This document shows positions 6,058 through 7,254 of a stretch of 7,254 bases of DNA, in pieces. Within the stretch, counting starts at the first letter, position 1; every line of letters begins with the position of its first letter. The stretch covers positions 1-7,254 of the forward strand of contig JAOUCV010000103.1 of the NCBI GenBank assembly GCA_029859555.1, written 5' to 3'. The DNA comes from Gammaproteobacteria bacterium (GTDB lineage Bacteria; Pseudomonadota; Gammaproteobacteria; UBA9214). The notes beneath the pieces are model-generated. The model searched no databases. It was not told where the DNA came from and saw only the letters and a list, made by a program, of their open reading frames with translations. The position numbers and the translations under genes were made by a program.

Positions 6058-6104
6058 CGGTGCAGGACGCACAGTCATCTAAACAAGCAACACGTTAACT
6101 GTTC

Positions 6105-6111
6105 AGGGAGG
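6105..6111 (+). promoter_or_regulatory. Ribosome-binding site of comEC
   Basis: AGGGAGG precedes the ATG at 6115 with only three bases between. The match is strong but the spacing is shorter than usual. No in-frame ATG, GTG or TTG was seen between this site and the lolD stop. Confidence 0.6.
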
Positions 6112-6114
6112 AAC

Positions 6115-7254
6115 ATGTTAATCATATCCCTTGCTTTCCTGGCGGGGGTGCTGGTGCTCCAGTGGTGTCCCTGGTTACCGCCAGTCTGGACCTTTCCTGT
6201 CATGGTGCTGGTACTGCCATTACTCAGGGTGAAGCTTGTCCGCCTGCCTGCTGTCTTGATTATCGGGTTCTTGTGGGCGGCATTGCGCGCTGAATTTGCG
6301 ATGCATCCACTACTGCCGGCAGCAATAGAAGGTAAAACCGTTATCCTGCAAGGCAAGGTACTCGAGAAGCCACGGCAGGTGTCGTCCCGACAATTGCGCT
6401 TTTTATTCGCGGCCGAGCGTCTGGACAGTGGCAACGGCTGGACGGATTTTCCTGCAAAAATACGTCTGGACGAGTATGCGACCGGATTAAACCCGGTTGC
6501 AGGTGAGCGCTGGCAGTTCGCGGTACGTCTGAAACGTCCGCATGGATTTTCCAATCCGGGCGGTTTTGATTACGAACGCTGGCTGTTTCAGCAGCGTATT
6601 CGGGCAACCGGATACATCCGCAACGAGCCGCTGAGTAACCGGCGCCTGTCAGTCGATAGCATTTTCCCCATCGCTCATCTGCGTAATCAATTAATGTCGG
6701 CTTTCGATCGGATGCAGCGGCAAGCAGATAAAAACAGCGCGTCATTGTCGATGATACGCGCGTTGACAATTGGTGATCGCAGTTCACTTGCCGCCGGTCA
6801 GTGGGAAATTCTGCGTGCCACCGGTACCAGCCACCTGATGGCGATTTCCGGACTGCATATCAGCCTGGTTGCCGGCCTGGTATTTTGGCTGGCATACCGG
6901 TTGTGGTTGTGCTGCGGGACCGTCACAGAGAGGATACCGGCGAAAAAAGCAGCAGCGGTTGCCGGTCTGCTGATTGCTTTTTTATATGCCTTGTTATCCG
7001 GTTTCGGGATTCCTGTGCGTCGCGCTTTTGTGATGATTAGCGTGTTAACGCTGGCGCTGATCTCTGATCGTTGTGCCTCGTTCCAGCAGGCACTGGGTCT
7101 GGCCGTGCTTGCCACCTTGCTGATTGACCCTCTATCCGTGCTGGCAGCCGGCTGGTGGTTGTCTTTCTGGGCAGTGACGCTGATTGCTTACATGGTAAGC
7201 GGTCGTTATGGACAACAGAGCATTCCCCAGAGGTGGATGAACCTGCATGTGGTA
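6115..7254 (+). CDS. comEC: DNA internalization protein ComEC/Rec2, N-terminal 380 residues (3' partial)
   Basis: The frame from ATG 6115 is open to the right edge with no stop. ComEC is the inner-membrane channel that takes single-stranded DNA into the cytosol during natural transformation. Visible parts: N-terminal hydrophobic segments (about 2-60), then a soluble OB-like DUF4131 domain (about 70-180) ending in the family motif GFSNPGGFDYERWLFQQRI (144-162). The Competence membrane domain begins near 210, with ALTIGDRSSL (216-225), GTSHLMAISGLHISLVAGL (237-255), the SGFGIPVRRAF segment (295-305) and DPLSVLAAGWWLSFWAV (338-354). The family is usually about 700-800 residues, so the rest of the channel and any C-terminal metallo-beta-lactamase-like domain lie outside. 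In related genomes comEC is often followed by exbB/exbD- or tolQ-like genes and msbA-lpxK. Presence of the gene does not prove competence. Confidence 0.95.
   Translation, partial: MLIISLAFLAGVLVLQWCPWLPPVWTFPVMVLVLPLLRVKLVRLPAVLIIGFLWAALRAEFAMHPLLPAAIEGKTVILQGKVLEKPRQVSSRQLRFLFAAERLDSGNGWTDFPAKIRLDEYATGLNPVAGERWQFAVRLKRPHGFSNPGGFDYERWLFQQRIRATGYIRNEPLSNRRLSVDSIFPIAHLRNQLMSAFDRMQRQADKNSASLSMIRALTIGDRSSLAAGQWEILRATGTSHLMAISGLHISLVAGLVFWLAYRLWLCCGTVTERIPAKKAAAVAGLLIAFLYALLSGFGIPVRRAFVMISVLTLALISDRCASFQQALGLAVLATLLIDPLSVLAAGWWLSFWAVTLIAYMVSGRYGQQSIPQRWMNLHVV

Noticed and set aside
6075..6787. Minus-strand ORFs of 159 and 148 codons across the comEC region.
   Set aside because: They lie antisense to the well-recognised comEC frame, are rich in Arg, Ser and Cys with no domain, and are shadow frames.
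1..7254. Mobile elements, CRISPR arrays, tRNA or toxin-antitoxin genes.
   Set aside because: No transposase, integrase, regularly spaced repeats, tRNA-like cloverleaf or recognised toxin-antitoxin pair was seen on reading both strands.

Overview
The window looks like chromosomal DNA from a Gram-negative bacterium, most likely a gammaproteobacterium. The right half carries lolC, lolD and comEC in the order common in that class, and the left half encodes a LapG-type periplasmic protease and a CPA2 antiporter. Base composition is moderate (near 50% GC by eye). There is no rRNA, tRNA, CRISPR array, transposase or integrase, and no clear sign of recent transfer.

Layout. (i) 1-374, plus strand: the C-terminal end of a secreted calcium-binding protein with thrombospondin type 3-like repeats and a dockerin-like domain. 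It converges on (ii) 447-1616, minus strand: a CPA2 cation/proton antiporter consisting of the membrane domain only. (iii) 1725-3332, minus strand: a likely transcription unit read right to left. It holds a LapG-like (BTLCP, transglutaminase-like) cysteine protease, then a previously uncalled 38-residue single-pass membrane ORF (2383-2499), then a NarL/LuxR-type regulator whose receiver domain has lost most phosphorylation residues. A second uncalled ORF with a cysteine cluster (3236-3406) lies in front of and overlaps the protease gene; it is much less certain. (iv) 3521-4009, plus strand: a stand-alone receiver-like protein without an output domain, transcribed divergently from the protease. 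A perfect 6-3-6 inverted repeat lies in its promoter region. (v) 4146-7254, plus strand: lolC and lolD overlap by 8 bp, and the first 380 codons of comEC follow and run off the right edge. The comEC reading frame is open to the edge, so a track of complete ORFs does not show it.

How the genes work together. LolC and LolD form the inner-membrane ABC machine that releases lipoproteins to LolA; ComEC next door is the DNA-uptake channel. The protease / small membrane protein / atypical regulator / lone receiver neighbourhood is the least ordinary part. LapG proteases normally release surface adhesins under control of the c-di-GMP receptor LapD, but no LapD, GGDEF or EAL gene is in the window. I infer, without proof, that the two degenerate NarL-type proteins may be local regulators. 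I found nothing that by itself demonstrates a new system.
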